DNA from: Prinsepia uniflora
Taxonomy: Eukaryota; Streptophyta; Magnoliopsida; Rosales; Rosaceae
DNA: 64,000 bases
Reading direction: 5' to 3'
Assembly: GCA_032719365.1 (NCBI GenBank)
Contig: CM064867.1
Span: 71,484,136-71,548,135, forward strand
Shown here: piece by piece, positions 1 to 12,240 of the stretch
Numbering within the stretch: position 1 is the first letter of the stretch
How the letters are laid out: the number at the start of each line of letters is the position of its first letter
Program-made: the position numbers and the translations under genes
Notes under the pieces: generated by a model
Databases searched by the model: none
Told to the model about the DNA's origin: nothing
Seen by the model: only the letters and a program-made list of their open reading frames with translations

Positions 1-925
1 TGTCCTATGTTCGGGCACGAGACCCAGTTATTTTACGGTTTATGATTTCGGGTCAGGGACCCTAGATGGATTTCCAGGTTTATGTCGGTTTATGGGAACA
101 GGGCATGAACTCTGGAAAGGTCATTGTGGTTCATGGCGGTTTATGGGAACCGTCATGAACCCTGGTTAATGGATGTTATGGATCATGACGGTTCAAGGGA
201 ACCGGGCATGAATGTTTATGTTATGTATATATATGTATTCATATACCTTCCTTTACTTCTATTATCTCCTCCGGGGAGGGTCGTTGTCCTGGGTGGACCC
301 CAGAGTAGTCACGGAGCACCGACTGAGTGAAGTCACCCCCGAGTTGGGTTCCTTACTCTCAGGAAGGCTATGGTTACTATTACCTCGGGTAGGGTCGGTG
401 GTCTGCGGACATTGACCTTGACTTTGAGAAGACTCGGATTGAGACCTGGGTAGCACGCGCGTAGCTTTGGAAACCGTGACAGGATTGGTTGTGTGAATTA
501 TATGTGTATGTGATATAAATATGATATATATATATATATATGATATGTGGATATAGGATTTGAGCAGGAGCTCGTGTATTTGGTTTCTTATGATTTTGGG
601 CTAAGGCCCTAATGAACGGTTTGATAAATGGTTTTCGAATGCATGCATGCTTTTTAGTGAAGGGTACAAATGTCTTCTTATTAAATGTTTTTATAAACTC
701 TTGTTTTGTCCACTCACAGCTTTTAATGTTTTGACTGCCCTTCAGGTTGACATTGGATGTGGATTGTAGCAGAGACCGAGATATCACATACCTCCTCCGG
801 ATCCTGGCGTACTTTGATAGCCCGGGAGGGCAAAGGTCGGAAATATCCCTTGTCTGACACTCCGTGTCAGACGGGAGCAGGGTCATCCCACGTTAATCCC
901 GGGGGGATTGGGAGGGGTCCTGTCA
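1..925 (+). repeat. 3' part of the 5' LTR of element A
   Basis: This segment aligns end to end with 8999-9974, the 3' LTR of the same element, with about a dozen substitutions plus one 50-bp tandem unit that is missing here. It ends in CCTGTCA, and a primer-binding site would follow directly if the insertion at 929-3830 were removed. The LTR begins upstream of the window. Short open frames (for example 124-330) recur in both LTR copies and look like chance frames in repeat DNA, not genes. Confidence 0.85.
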
Positions 926-928
926 ATG

Positions 929-3830
929 TGTCAGGACCCGTCCCAAATATCACCTCGATACTCGGGATGAACCCTGCTCCCGTCTGACAATCATACTTAC
1001 AATACCAAAAGAAACTTAATACAACTATAAGCATAACCATCAGACGAAGGAGTAAATATATACAACAGTAAGTCAGAGCATAGTTCTACAAAATGGGCAC
1101 CAAAAGTCCTACAAGTCTAAGTCCGCAACGGAAGAACGTCGGAAGCCCTATGCCTCGATCTCTGCCTCAACGTTCACCCCGGCGCTATCACCACGACCTG
1201 GAGGGAAATTAAAACCAAAGGTGTGAGTGGACCAAAAAGAATAAAAGTTTTAAAACCGTTTACCAGCAATTCAACGTAAGGAAAATAAAATCATTTGTTC
1301 CCTCCGGTTTAAAACCAGGCATGCCAATGGAGTAATAGAAAAATCATAGTATGAAAAACATCATAAGAAACAGAGACACTATAAATACCATAAGAAACAG
1401 ATACACTATAAAACATCATAAGAAACCAGAGTATAACCCGATCAAACCTGCTAGACCTATCCGAGTCTTTAAACTCAACCAGGCCTCACATATCAATCCG
1501 AGTCTTTAAACTCCCGAGTCTTTAAACTCAATAGGCCTATGGGGGTAATATCATAATATCCGAGTCTTTAAACTCCCGAGTCTTTAAACTCAATCCGGGC
1601 CCGTCCCCCATCAATATCAATCCGGGTCTTTAAACCCATATCCAGATCCAGCAAATCCAATCCATATCCAGTGTAAAACCAGTTCAAAATCCATTGCCAA
1701 ATCCGAATTCGAAATCCCCGGTTCGAAGCCCTTCCGGCATTCAGAACCGACATTCCGAACCCAAATCCGGAAAATCCATTTCCACACTAAAAACCATAGG
1801 AAATCCCTAACCATGTTTCGTAACCCATTTACCATCATCAGAAAACATTTATAGGGTGAATTTCTCCTATATAGCATCAAAATCTGAAAACCGGCTTTTC
1901 TCGAAAAACGTGCAAAACCCCGAAAATATCTCGAAAAACGTGCAAACATCTCAATCACGTATAACCATCATTTAAAACATAAAAACACACATAGAACCAT
2001 AAAACAGTAATTAAAACAGTTGGCATGCTCGGAAATAAGAAAAAGTCCACTCACAGTTTACGACACGTCACTCGCGCTCCGTGCGCTCCTCAACCGTCTC
2101 CGGTGTCTCCCGTCCTGTCAATAGATACCAAATAGGGTCACAATAACATCAAGGATACCTTCCCTATTTTCCCCAATTTTTCGGGAATTTAATAATATTT
2201 TAATCATAAACCCTAAACCGTACGGATTCCCGAACCATCCTGTAACACCGTCCGATTAACCCGAAAACTATACCATTGGATTCCTTAGGACATTTAGGAC
2301 TAAACTCATGTTGGACGTTTAACCGGATTCCTTCCCACGCGCCCCCACGCGCCGCCCAAAGTGGCTGCGCGTGGGCCTCACGCGCCTGCTACAGTCACCT
2401 TCAACCTCGAGTCACCCGGTTCAACACAGTTGAACCGGCGTGACCGGTTCTCCGCCGTTCACCCACCGTTCTTCTCCATTTCAATCCCACTAGCTTCGTC
2501 CAGTTCCCTGCAATCAAACCCAATCCTAAAATCCAGCAATCACGGCCTAGAACCCTTCGTCTTCAACCTCGAAAAAACTTGCCCGTGGCTCTGTTTTCCT
2601 TCCCGGCCGTCCACAGCTTCCCCCTTCACGGTGGTGATACCAGCACCACCCTAGGACCTTACTGAGTCCTACCCAACTCACAGAATCCGTCGATTCATCC
2701 CCGAAGTCCACGACTTCAAGTTTGAAATCACGGCCAAAACAGAGTATTGGATACTCGCCGTCGAACCACCAGCCACCGTGAACCTCCCGTCACGGCAACC
2801 ACCACAGACGACGCCTAAGACCTCCCTGAACAACACCCTGACCTCCTAATCCCTCGACTCTAAGCCCATCATCACGACTTTGCAATTGAAAAAACCACGA
2901 AAAACAGAGTAAACGGGCTTACCTTTCGATTCCGGCGCCGCCGTGAAAACCGTCACCCACCACCGTGCTCGTGGGACTCCCCTCAACCTCCTGAGTCTCC
3001 TACCGCCTCGGTTTGCCTCACCACACGGCACAACAGCCTCCACCGTCCACGATCTCCTCTGTTTTCCTCAAACGTTCGCCGCACCACCACCGTGCCGCCG
3101 TGCACGATGCCACTCCCAAAACACGATCAGCACCTCACCCACGTCTCTCTGTCACTCTCACCAGTCACTCCTCACTCTCCCTGGCCTCCAGATCGATCAC
3201 CGCCTCACTCAACCTTCTCTCTGTTTTCTGTTGCCTTCGAATTGGTGCACGGTTCAAAAATGTCTAAGTGTGGCCGTGCACACTTAAGTTCCTCCTGGAA
3301 CCATCTAGGGTCCCCCACGTGTCCATCAACCACTGGCCATCCCAAAATATCTGCCACTTGCCCTTATCTGATTGGGCTGAGGAAAAATGACCAAAATGCC
3401 CCTCCTGCACAAAATTACCATTTTGCCCTCAGACTTTCCAGACCCGTATCTTTTCCGTCCGACGTCCGATGACAGCGTGCCGCCTGTCGTTGAACTCAGG
3501 ACGTCGAGACCTATCCAACGGTCCTCGGTCTACGTGAAAATCACACATCCTCCAAAAAGTCAACATTTTCCCTTTTAGCTCAAAATTACGGTAACGCCCC
3601 CCAACCTTCCGTACATCATAACTTTTCCTCCGGTTGTCCGAATCGAACCTGCCACCTGTCTACGGACTCGTGACGTCCTAACCTACGTCACGGTCAAGGG
3701 CGAACACTCATCAAATCAATATTACAAAAAGTCAACTTTTCGTTTACTATTCACAGGGGCAAAATCGTCCTTTTTACAAAACTTCACAGAAATTACATTT
3801 TTACCCTTCCCGTAGGTACGGGTTGTTACA
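929..3830 (-). mobile_element. Solo LTR, large-LTR family, reverse orientation, inserted beside the PBS of element A
   Basis: The segment begins TGTCAGGACCCG and ends GGTTGTTACA, the reverse complement of the family's LTR ends. It is flanked by the 5-bp direct repeat CAATG (924-928 and 3831-3835). There is no internal region, so it is a solo LTR of 2,902 bp left by LTR-LTR recombination. It is closely related to 53280-56017: both contain the repeated motif GAGTTTAAAGACTCGG (here its complement, about 1440-1640) and the sequence around CGTCTGACAATCATAC. Taking out this LTR plus one CAATG rejoins the 5' LTR end to its PBS. Confidence 0.9.
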
Positions 3831-3835
3831 CAATG

Positions 3836-3847
3836 TGGTATCAGAGC
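3836..3847 (+). other. Primer-binding site of element A (initiator Met tRNA type)
   Basis: TGGTATCAGAGC is the standard plant PBS complementary to the 3' end of initiator methionine tRNA. It would prime minus-strand cDNA synthesis. In the uninterrupted element it lies three bases after the 5' LTR. Confidence 0.85.
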
Positions 3848-6833
3848 ATGGTTGCTCATGTTACTCTGAATTCCAGAGCATATTTTGCGCGATAATTCGT
3901 ACGCAGGTCGAGGATGTGATATCTCAAGTGGCTTCAGTTCGTTATCAACCTGATAGTTAGGGTGCCAGTACGATAGTTAGTAGGATGGAATCGTGATATG
4001 TCTTGGTTCGGCACTAGATGCCAGGGTTGCCATAGTTCTGTTAGGGTTGACAGTGTGGGACCCTACGGAAGGGATGATGTAACTGTACGTTAACGTTTTG
4101 ATCGTGAGACGGTTAGTTGGGGTCGTCTTTCACGTTGCCATAGGATCAGTTTCGACGACTGGTTGGATGTTGTGACTATCTGATGATCCGATTTTGTTGG
4201 GTTAGATGGATTTACTGTTGGGAGCAGTCGGGTTATGGATTACATTGCAGTTGGCGGTTAGCAGTCGAGTTCGTGGAACTCTAGTTGACCTTTTGGCAGT
4301 TAGCATCTGGATTCGGGGAATCCAGGTTGAACTTACGGTAGGATTGGATTGACGTCCTTACGATGTCAAGACCGCGGAGTCGGTCAGATTGTTGATTTTA
4401 CTGCAGTTAGCAGTTGGGTTCAGAGTGACCCTAGGTGTAATCGTGGAACCCTACATTAGGTTGTCTGGTTCGGAAATGTGAGTTGGCGAGTGGTATGACT
4501 TTGACGACTATTCGGATTTGGGTTCGTTAGTCGGTCTAGTCATGTCAGCTTGTGTTGGGACTGCACTTCGCAGTCGGGGTTGTACTTATCGGTTAGACCT
4601 AGTTGGTTATCGTACTACTTTAGTTGTGATGAATTGTTGGTGAAACTTAGGTCATGGGTGACCTGGTAGGCGACATTGGTTAGTCGAGTTACGACTGGTT
4701 AGTGATTGGTTGGACAAGTTATCAGGGTTGGTACTTGTCGATGGAATCCCGGAGTGGGGATACGAAGTAGTTGGTACGAGCGGTTGATTCCGTTGGATGC
4801 AGAGTCTGGATCTCGAGGTGTTTGGTAGTTAGGTCTGCACGAGTCTGTGGCAGGCGCTACTACCGAGAATGGTCGTAGTTACGATTGTTGGAAATCAGTG
4901 ACGTTCAGGTGACGTTTCCTTTTCTCGTATGCGTTATCGGGGTGACTGTACCCAGAGTTGTCGGGTACAAGGGAGGCAGAGTTTCTCCTATTCGAGCAGA
5001 GGTATGGGATCATCGCTCAGTATGAGCGGAGATCCAGGGTTGTAGCTTTTGCACACGGTGTGCTAATGTTAGTGTATGGGCTGATGGTGTACTGGTACTA
5101 ATGCTGGTGCTGGTGCCGGTGATCTTGATGACGGTGAGTTACGAGTCGGGATGTGACATCCATCATGATGGGCATATGTTCGGTGTCTGTGGTCCCATAG
5201 TGGATCTTAGATAGAGTTAAATTGGTTAGGGGACACGTGGATGATGTCCGAGTGTGTTGGTTCCAACATGGTTGGAATTTCGGAATCGCGAGAGTTTGTG
5301 ATTGAGATGACATGTGGAATGCGGGTTTTCTGCATTGGTATTGGGTATGTCGAAGTCATTAGGGCGACTTCTCGGGTTCTACCATGGAAGATGACGGTAG
5401 ACGATGGTTGTGTCACCAGTACGCTGATCGTGTATTGATTGGTGAACCCGGGACATGTCTTGGGTCATCAAGTGGAGTTAGTGTTTCAGAGTTAAGTGAA
5501 TGAGATTTCTCATTTTCTGCTTGGTGGCAGATGATGTTGGATTACGTGACGTGGTGAATGCAATGAGTTTTGTTCGCATTCATGTAGGATCAATTTTGAG
5601 GTCATTGTTTTGGATCATACTTGGTTTTTCCTCGGTGGGATGACAAGGATCGATACGAGGTAATCAGTAAGAACCCACAGTCTCGACGTGTCTCATCGTT
5701 GACTGATCTATTTAGATGTGGGGAATGGTTGAGGACTTTGGACGTCGTGATGATCAGGGATCGTGACGTCTATGGTCGGTTGACGTAGTGTTGGATCTGG
5801 ATCGTGATTTGGATGATCCAGATAGGTGGAGCGTTTATCACTCTTACTTGGATGTTTGAGTTGAGGATGTTGGGACTGAACTTCTTTTCGAGGTAAATCC
5901 CGTATGGTATATTACTCAATTGAGTAGTTTTCCGATGAGTTCGGATATGGTCAGCCTTAGAGATGTATTGATGTTGGGATTGGCTTCCCTATGAAGTCAA
6001 TCGAATGTATTGAGTACGTAACCAATAGGTTCGATTTTGATGCGTCTCGGTAGACGTGAACGATATTTCGGGTTTTGGAATCAGATTTCTGGATGACGAT
6101 TCAGAATTTGATTTTGGAACTTCAAAGAGGATTTCTGGATTTGGGTTTTGGAATCGGATTCTGGGTGACGATTCAGGATTTGATTCTAGAGCTTGACTGT
6201 GGATTTCCTTTTATGGATTTTGGTTCGGAATGGTTATTCCTAATACTAGTTTACGGAATGATGATTTTGGATTCGAATTTGGGAAATGGTTATAGATATG
6301 ATTTCTGGGTTTGGATTCGGGATTTCTTACGAAATTGCGGACTCGGATTCAGATTTAAAAATGGATAATGGGTCGGAGTTGTAATTGGTCTAATGCTGAA
6401 TTGGACAGATGAAATCCATAATTGAAACGTGTTTGGCTACCTAGGTGGTTGTAGGTTGATTGATGGGTAGATGTACGTACCTTGTGCGTTATTCGAGGTA
6501 CGATACGGGACAGGCTGTAGTGTTTGGTGACGGTATATAGGATATACCAGTAGTTGGTTGGTGAACATGTTGGTAGACGGATTGGTTCCGATACCATTGG
6601 ATTAGTTGAGGTCGTGGACTGGACATTGGATATTGTGCATTGGGTCATAGTAGTTCTGATGGGTCTGGTTACACACAGGTCGAGTGTTTTGTTGGTATAC
6701 ATGTACTCAGGATGAGTGAGTTGGTGGTTAGTGTAACCACGAGTAAGTATTGTTTTGGTTAGTGGGTGTACGAGTGTACACCAGTTTCGAGGTCGATTCT
6801 ACTTTCCACGGGGTGGTTGTGGAATCAGAATAG

Positions 6834-6929
6834 TTGGAGTTTCGAGAGCGAAACTAATTAAGGAGGGAAGAACGGTTGGAATTAGGTCGGTTGGAATTTC
6901 GAGGACGAAATTAATTAAGGAGGGAAGGT
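6834..6929 (+). repeat. Duplicated polypurine-tract unit before the 3' LTR of element A
   Basis: Two related copies, about 6834-6870 and 6891-6929, share the pattern TTGGA-TTTCGAG-GCGAAA-TTAATTAAGGAGGGAAG at a spacing of 57 bp. Only the second abuts the LTR and can act as the functional polypurine tract for plus-strand priming. Confidence 0.7.
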
Positions 6930-9900
6930 TGTAACGACCCGTCCCAAATTCCTAGATTAGATTAGTGACTAATCATGACTAGTGAGGCTAATCGGTGATT
7001 AGTAGGGCGAAATCGGACGAATGATGCGAAATGACCATTTTGCCCCTAGCGTGGCTAAAACATTAACTTTTCATTCGGACGGTCAAATAGACTTTGACCA
7101 ATGACTATGACGTAGTTTAGGACGTCACGAGTTCATAGACAAGTGGCACGTTCAATTCCGACGTTCGAGGAGGAAGTTATGACGTTCGGAAGTTTAGGGG
7201 TATTTTGGTAATTTTGGTTAAATTGGGTCAAATGTTGGCTTTTTGACCGAGAGGTCCGATGGCCTAGGGCCAAGGACCGTTACGTAGAGCGGGACGATAC
7301 AAATCCATAGACAGGCGGCACGCTGAAATCGGACTTCGAACGGGGAAGTTTTAGGTCACGGAAGTTTGATTTCACTATGCACGTACTTCGAGGCGATGAT
7401 GAGGTGGCCTTTTCTGATTGGGTCAGATATTTTGAGTGGGTCCCATGGATGAGTGACAAGTGTCACTCATCCTATTAGTCAATACCCCTAAATTGTGGAT
7501 CTACTTAATTAAATATTAATATAATTATTATTTTATAATTAATCTCTCCGACATCAAATCCTATCCATCTATTCCTTTTAATCTCTCAAATCCTCACCAC
7601 TCATCTCATCTAATCTATCCCACTTCTCTCATCAGCCATCACTCTTCTTTGTTCTTCCTAAAGCCCGAAACCCATATCCCCCATATTCTTCATTTTCTTC
7701 AAAAATCAAAACACCCACACACCATCACCATTCACCGCTTGTGTGAGCTGAGAGTGACCGTGTGAGGAGTGTGAGGGGTTGAGGACTGAGAGGCTGGACG
7801 GTGGCCCACGGTGGAGGCCACGGCGGAGTGAACCCGTGAGGTAAGGAAATATTCGAATTTTGAAAATTGGATTTTAATGGTTTTTACTCGATTCCATTAA
7901 TTGGGTAAGGTTTCTAGGGATCCCAGGAGATGAATAGGATTGGTTTCGAGGTGTTGGACGGCCTGGAACAGCCCTGAACGACAGGAGAAGTCACGACCGC
8001 CATGGCTGGATTGAAGGTACGGGTTTTCGATGTTTTTCTTCCGTTTTAAAGTCATAGGATTGTAGGTTAGGATGAGGGGATGAAAATGGGACAAACGGGA
8101 GGAGTTTTGGTGGCCAGAGCAGGGAGAACCGGTCGGGTCAAGCCGCGGGTCACGGCGACCCGGTTGCAGGCTTCGGGTCGACCCGGCGAGAGGACAGGGA
8201 TGACTGATGACGTCATCCTGATGACATCATCATGTCAGGGATGACGTCATCATGTCAGATATGACAATGTCAGCTGACATGTCAGATATGACAATGTCAG
8301 CTGACATGTCAGAATATGGACCAATGGGAGCTTGACACGTGGCATTGTCAGAGGTGTCAGTGCTGACGTCAGCGTTGACTTTTCAACGCGTTGACTTTTG
8401 CGTTGACCATCGCGTGGGGGCTCGTGTGAACAGTGTTTTGAGTGGGCCCAGTGTCATTTTAAAGGTTTCGACGATCCGGATCCAATGGCGGTGGTTTCGG
8501 GTCGATCGGAGATCGTTAGGTTGGTTAAATTGAGGTTTTTCACCTTGGGGAACGTGTACGGGACACGTTGACTTTTTTGGGAAAGTTTAGTATTCTTAAT
8601 ATGGACTTTTATAGGTTAGTAGTAACCTTTGGATATGATTTGGACATGTCAGGATGACCCGGAGGGGTCGGATTTGCTCAGGAGAGCCATATGGCACGCA
8701 AATCGAGGTGGCAGTTCGGACGGTCTGTGAGTGGACCTTGTTTTCTAAATTGGTGCATGCATAAATGTTTATTATATGTTTTATTACATTTTTTATGATG
8801 CCATGGGTGCATTTGTATGTGGTTACGTATATGCACGTATTTCGAGGTTTCGGCCCTATACGGTGCCTATACGGGTCTGTATTTCTGTATTGGTCTAAAT
8901 GAAAAGGTTTTGGATTTCAAAAGGATAAACTCGGGTATGACACCCATTTGGTTTTGTCTCGGGCATATGACTCAGATAACGGGCACGGTGCCCAACTGAT
9001 GTCCTTTGTTCGGGCACGAGACCCAGTTATTTTACGGTTTATGATTTCGGGTCAGGGACCCTAGATGGATTTCCAGGTTTATGTCGGTTTATGGGAACAG
9101 GGTATGAACTCTGGAAAGGTCATTGTGGTTCATGACGGTTTATGGGAACCGGCATGAACTCTGGAAAGGTCATTGTGGTTCATGGCGGTTTATGGGAACC
9201 GTCATGAACCCTGGTTAATGGATGTTATGGATCATGACGGTTCAAGGGAACCGGGCATGAATGTTTATGTTATGTATATATATGTATTCATATACCTTCC
9301 TTTACTTCTATTATCTCCTCCGGGGAGGGTCGTTGTCCTGGGTGGACCCCAGAGTAGTCACGGAGCACCGACTGAGTGAAGTCACCCCCCAGTTGGGTTC
9401 CTTACTCTCAGGAAGGCTATGGTTACTATTACCTCGGGTAGGGCCGGTGGTCTGCGGACGTTGACCTTGACTTTGAGAAGACTCGGATTGAGACCTGGGT
9501 AGCACGCGCGTAGCTTTGGAAACCGTGACAGGATTGGTTGTGTGAATTATATGTGTATGTGATATAAATATGATATATATATATATATATGATATGTGGA
9601 TACAGGATTTGAGCAGGAGCTCGTGTATTTGGTTTCTTATGATTTTAGGCTAAGGCCCTAATGAACGGTTTGATAAATGGTTTTCGAATGCATGCATGCT
9701 TTTTAGTGAAAGGTACAAATGTCTTCTTATTAAATGTTTTTATAAACTCTTGTTTTGTCCACTCACAGCTTTTAATGTTTTGACTGCCCTTTAGGTTGAC
9801 ATTGGATGTGGACTGTAGCAGAGACCGAGATATCACATACCTCCTCCGGATCCTGGCGTACTCTGATAGCCCGGGAGGGCAAAGGTCGGAAATATCCCTT

Positions 9901-9974
9901 GTCTGACACTCTGTGTCAGACGGGAGCAGGGTCATCCCACGTTAATCCCGGGGGGATTGGGATGGGTCCTGTCA
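6930..9974 (+). repeat. 3' LTR of element A (3,045 bp)
   Basis: It begins TGTAACGACCCG directly after the polypurine tract and ends GGGTCCTGTCA. The last 976 bp match 1-925. It contains the family's inverted repeat (about 7449-7474, arms GGATGAGTGACA and TGTCACTCATCC), a TGACGTCA/CAGCTGACATGTCAG-rich block (8200-8320) and a 50-bp tandem duplication near 9133-9182 absent from the 5' LTR. AAATG (9975-9979) is the expected downstream target repeat, but its partner lies outside the window. Confidence 0.88.
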
Positions 9975-10925
9975 AAATGAGTGACAAGTGTCACCCATTT
10001 TATTGGCCCAGAACCCAATATTTTGGGTTTATCTTCGTCTCATCAGCCATCTTCTCAATTTTTCCCTAAACCCGTGGAAACCTCTTAACCCGTACGCCCC
10101 AACCCACACCAAGCACCTTCAATCTTCATCTGATGCCCCTGGTGTGTGAATGAAAAAGAGAGGGTGAGGGGGAGACGATCGTGGCGGTACTAACGGGATG
10201 GACCATCGTGGACGATGGTCGGGAATGCCCGATACAGTGAGTTTATGTTCAAAAATTGGAAATTGGTTTTTAGTGTTTGTTGATCAGTTTTAATGATTGG
10301 AACTTGTTCCTGGTGGTTGTACGAATATCTGGGGATTGAAATCGAGGATAGAGGTGGCCCGAGTTGACGATGGAGCACGGTTGCAGGTCACGATCACTGT
10401 TCCTTTTCATACAGGTAACTTCGAGTCCTTTTCTTAGTTTTCTGGGTTGGTAGAACCGTTCTAGGGATCGAGACGAGGATAATGGGAGAAAAATGGGGTG
10501 GTTTGGTGGTCGGATGACGGAGGAAGTTTGGCCGTACTATTCAAGGGTTCGCAGGTAAAATCTAAGCCTGATTTCAAAATTTTGAATCAATTGATCGATA
10601 TGGTAGACTTAAACGAAGCTATTGGAAGAAATGAGGATGAAAAAGGTTGAGAAATGGTGAAACGGTGGCCGGGTCGGGTCTGCACGACCCGAATTGCGAA
10701 CCCGGATGGAGGTTGAAGACGATGATGACTTCAGAGGATGACGTCATCATTTGACAGCTGTTAGAGGTGGACCAATAGCAGGGTGACACGTGTCACATGT
10801 TAGTGCCTAGTTAGCATTGACATGTCAGTGACGTGGCCCAATCACGGGTTGCCACGTATCACTGATATGTTAGTGATGTGGACCAATGGCAGGCTGACAC
10901 GTGACACTGTCAGATCTGACAGGTG
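9975..10925 (+). repeat. Truncated LTR fragment of the same family (target of element A)
   Basis: The sequence after element A begins inside the family palindrome (ATGAGTGACAAGTGTCACCC) and runs through segments resembling 7500-8340, including blocks such as GACACGTG and repeated CTGTCAG-type motifs. It stops where LINE-like sequence starts near 10926. Both LTR termini are missing. Confidence 0.6.
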
Positions 10926-12240
10926 TCAAACGGGGAATCTTGGTGGACCAAGAGTTTAGGCCTCGTCATTGGGCCGGGTCGGGCAAGCCCGACCCAAAAT
11001 TTTTGGGCTTGGGTCGAGCCGGGCCGGACCTATTTCATAATTTAAAAAATACCAGGCCGGGTCGGCGGGCTTGATCATAAATATGAAAGCCCATGCCCTT
11101 TGTTGGGCCGGGTTTGGGCCGGATTTTTATCGGGCTTTATGGGTCGGGCCTACTAAGCCCACTTGGGCCGGACCTACTAAGCCCATTTGTACCTACCTAA
11201 TTGTAAAAAAAAAAAAATAGTGAGTTGAGCTTAAATATTATTATCGAATATTGAAATAAGTTAAGGAGGGGTACTATTGGATTTGGAAAATTGACTTAAC
11301 TTTTCGACCATAAAGCCGAGATAGGATAAGGAGGTCGCTAAGAGAGTCAGAGATTTAGTGAGTTTTTTGAATTTAGGGTTAGGGTTTGGTTTGGGTATTA
11401 GGCTTTTAAATGACACTAGGTTGAGATTTGGTTGGAGTTTTGGATTTTAGCTATGATAGTAATAACAAGATTGGACTGGGTATCAATTCTTAATTTATAA
11501 TTATTTTATATTTTTGGGCTTATGGGTCAGGTTTACCTGGGCGGGTCGGACTGGGCTTACCGGGCTTTATCGGGCTCGAACCTATCAGGTCTAACGGGCT
11601 TGCATACCCTAAATCCAAGTCCAGCCCGTTAACATGCGGGCCGGGCCGGGCCAGCCCACGGCCCATATCGGGCCGGGTCGGACTTTTTGTTATCGAACCT
11701 ACCGGGTACCCATAAACCTGTGGACTTCTGGGCCAAATGATGCCGGTTAACCAAGAGTATGACAACTATGGAATTCCATTTGGACAACTCAGCTCCATGC
11801 AAACTACAACTGTTCATTTGGAAGTGTTATTTCTTGGTAATGCGACATAATCTAGTCAAACGGAGAATCTTGGTGGATGATATCTGCCCCCATTGTGGTG
11901 AAGTTGAAGAAACTCATGTATATAATTTTTTTCTAATACAAATATGCACATATATTCTGGTTTGGGAGCCGCTTGCTGGCTAATCTGCGTGGCGTTGAAG
12001 TTGGGGATTTTATGTGGTATTTGAATTATTTTCTGTTTATTTTTAGTCAAATTGGATAGCGACTTTATGCAATAGAATTATTGATTTTCAGTCTATGGAG
12101 GCCATGGAAATGCAGACATATGAGGTGCTATAATGACGTTGACATCGAGCTAGACGATGCTATTCAAATGATATTGCAACAAGTGCATGAATTTAATGAA
12201 TGAATATTCATGCTCAAAGTTTCTGCAAAACCATTTCTTT
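10926..12240 (+). pseudogene. Fragment of LINE (non-LTR) reverse transcriptase, interrupted by a TIR element
   Basis: Translation of 11760-11940 gives a short stretch with the zf-RVT pattern found after the RT domain of plant L1-type LINEs: an FIWK motif, then a NLVKRR segment, then CPHCGEVEET. No RT core is seen, stops follow, and downstream sequence to about 12240 is weakly LINE-like. The segment at 10926-10955 repeats 23 bp of this LINE (again at 11857), so the LINE remnant extends to both sides of the inserted element at 10956-11749. Dead remnant. Confidence 0.5.
10956..11749. mobile_element. Non-autonomous TIR DNA transposon (GC-rich MITE, hAT- or Mutator-like)
   Basis: The element is flanked by a direct repeat ACCAAGAGT (10947-10955 and 11750-11758). 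Depending on the boundary the duplication is 8 or 9 bp, which fits hAT or Mutator respectively. The ends are imperfect inverted repeats: TTAGGCCTCGTCATTGGGCC on the left, and the complement of the right end reads TTAACCGGCATCATTTGGCC, 14 of 20 matching. Subterminal regions are packed with GGGCCGGGTCGGGC-type motifs in both orientations. There is no transposase. Confidence 0.65.

Larger units (their letters stand above)
926..6929 (+). mobile_element. Internal region of element A, non-coding LARD-like LTR retrotransposon (interrupted)
   Basis: The region runs from the 5' LTR end (925) to the 3' LTR start (6930). It carries a primer-binding site, TGGTATCAGAGC at 3836-3847, matching the 3' end of initiator Met tRNA as in many plant LTR elements. 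It ends in a polypurine tract (AAGGAGGGAAGG, about 6917-6928). About 3.1 kb remains after removing the insertion at 929-3830. No gag, protease, RT, RNase H or integrase motif is recognisable, and all frames are stop-rich. A long-LTR element with an uncoded interior fits the LARD class (large retrotransposon derivative), mobilised in trans. A heavily decayed autonomous element is the alternative. The last bases resemble the FRGR-type C-terminus seen before the PPT in plant Ty3/gypsy elements, which hints at the parent lineage. Confidence 0.75.

Noticed and set aside
124..330. 68-residue frame repeated identically at 9173-9379, as a possible small gene
   Set aside because: Both lie at the same place in the two LTRs of element A. 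Identity reflects LTR homology, not coding constraint.
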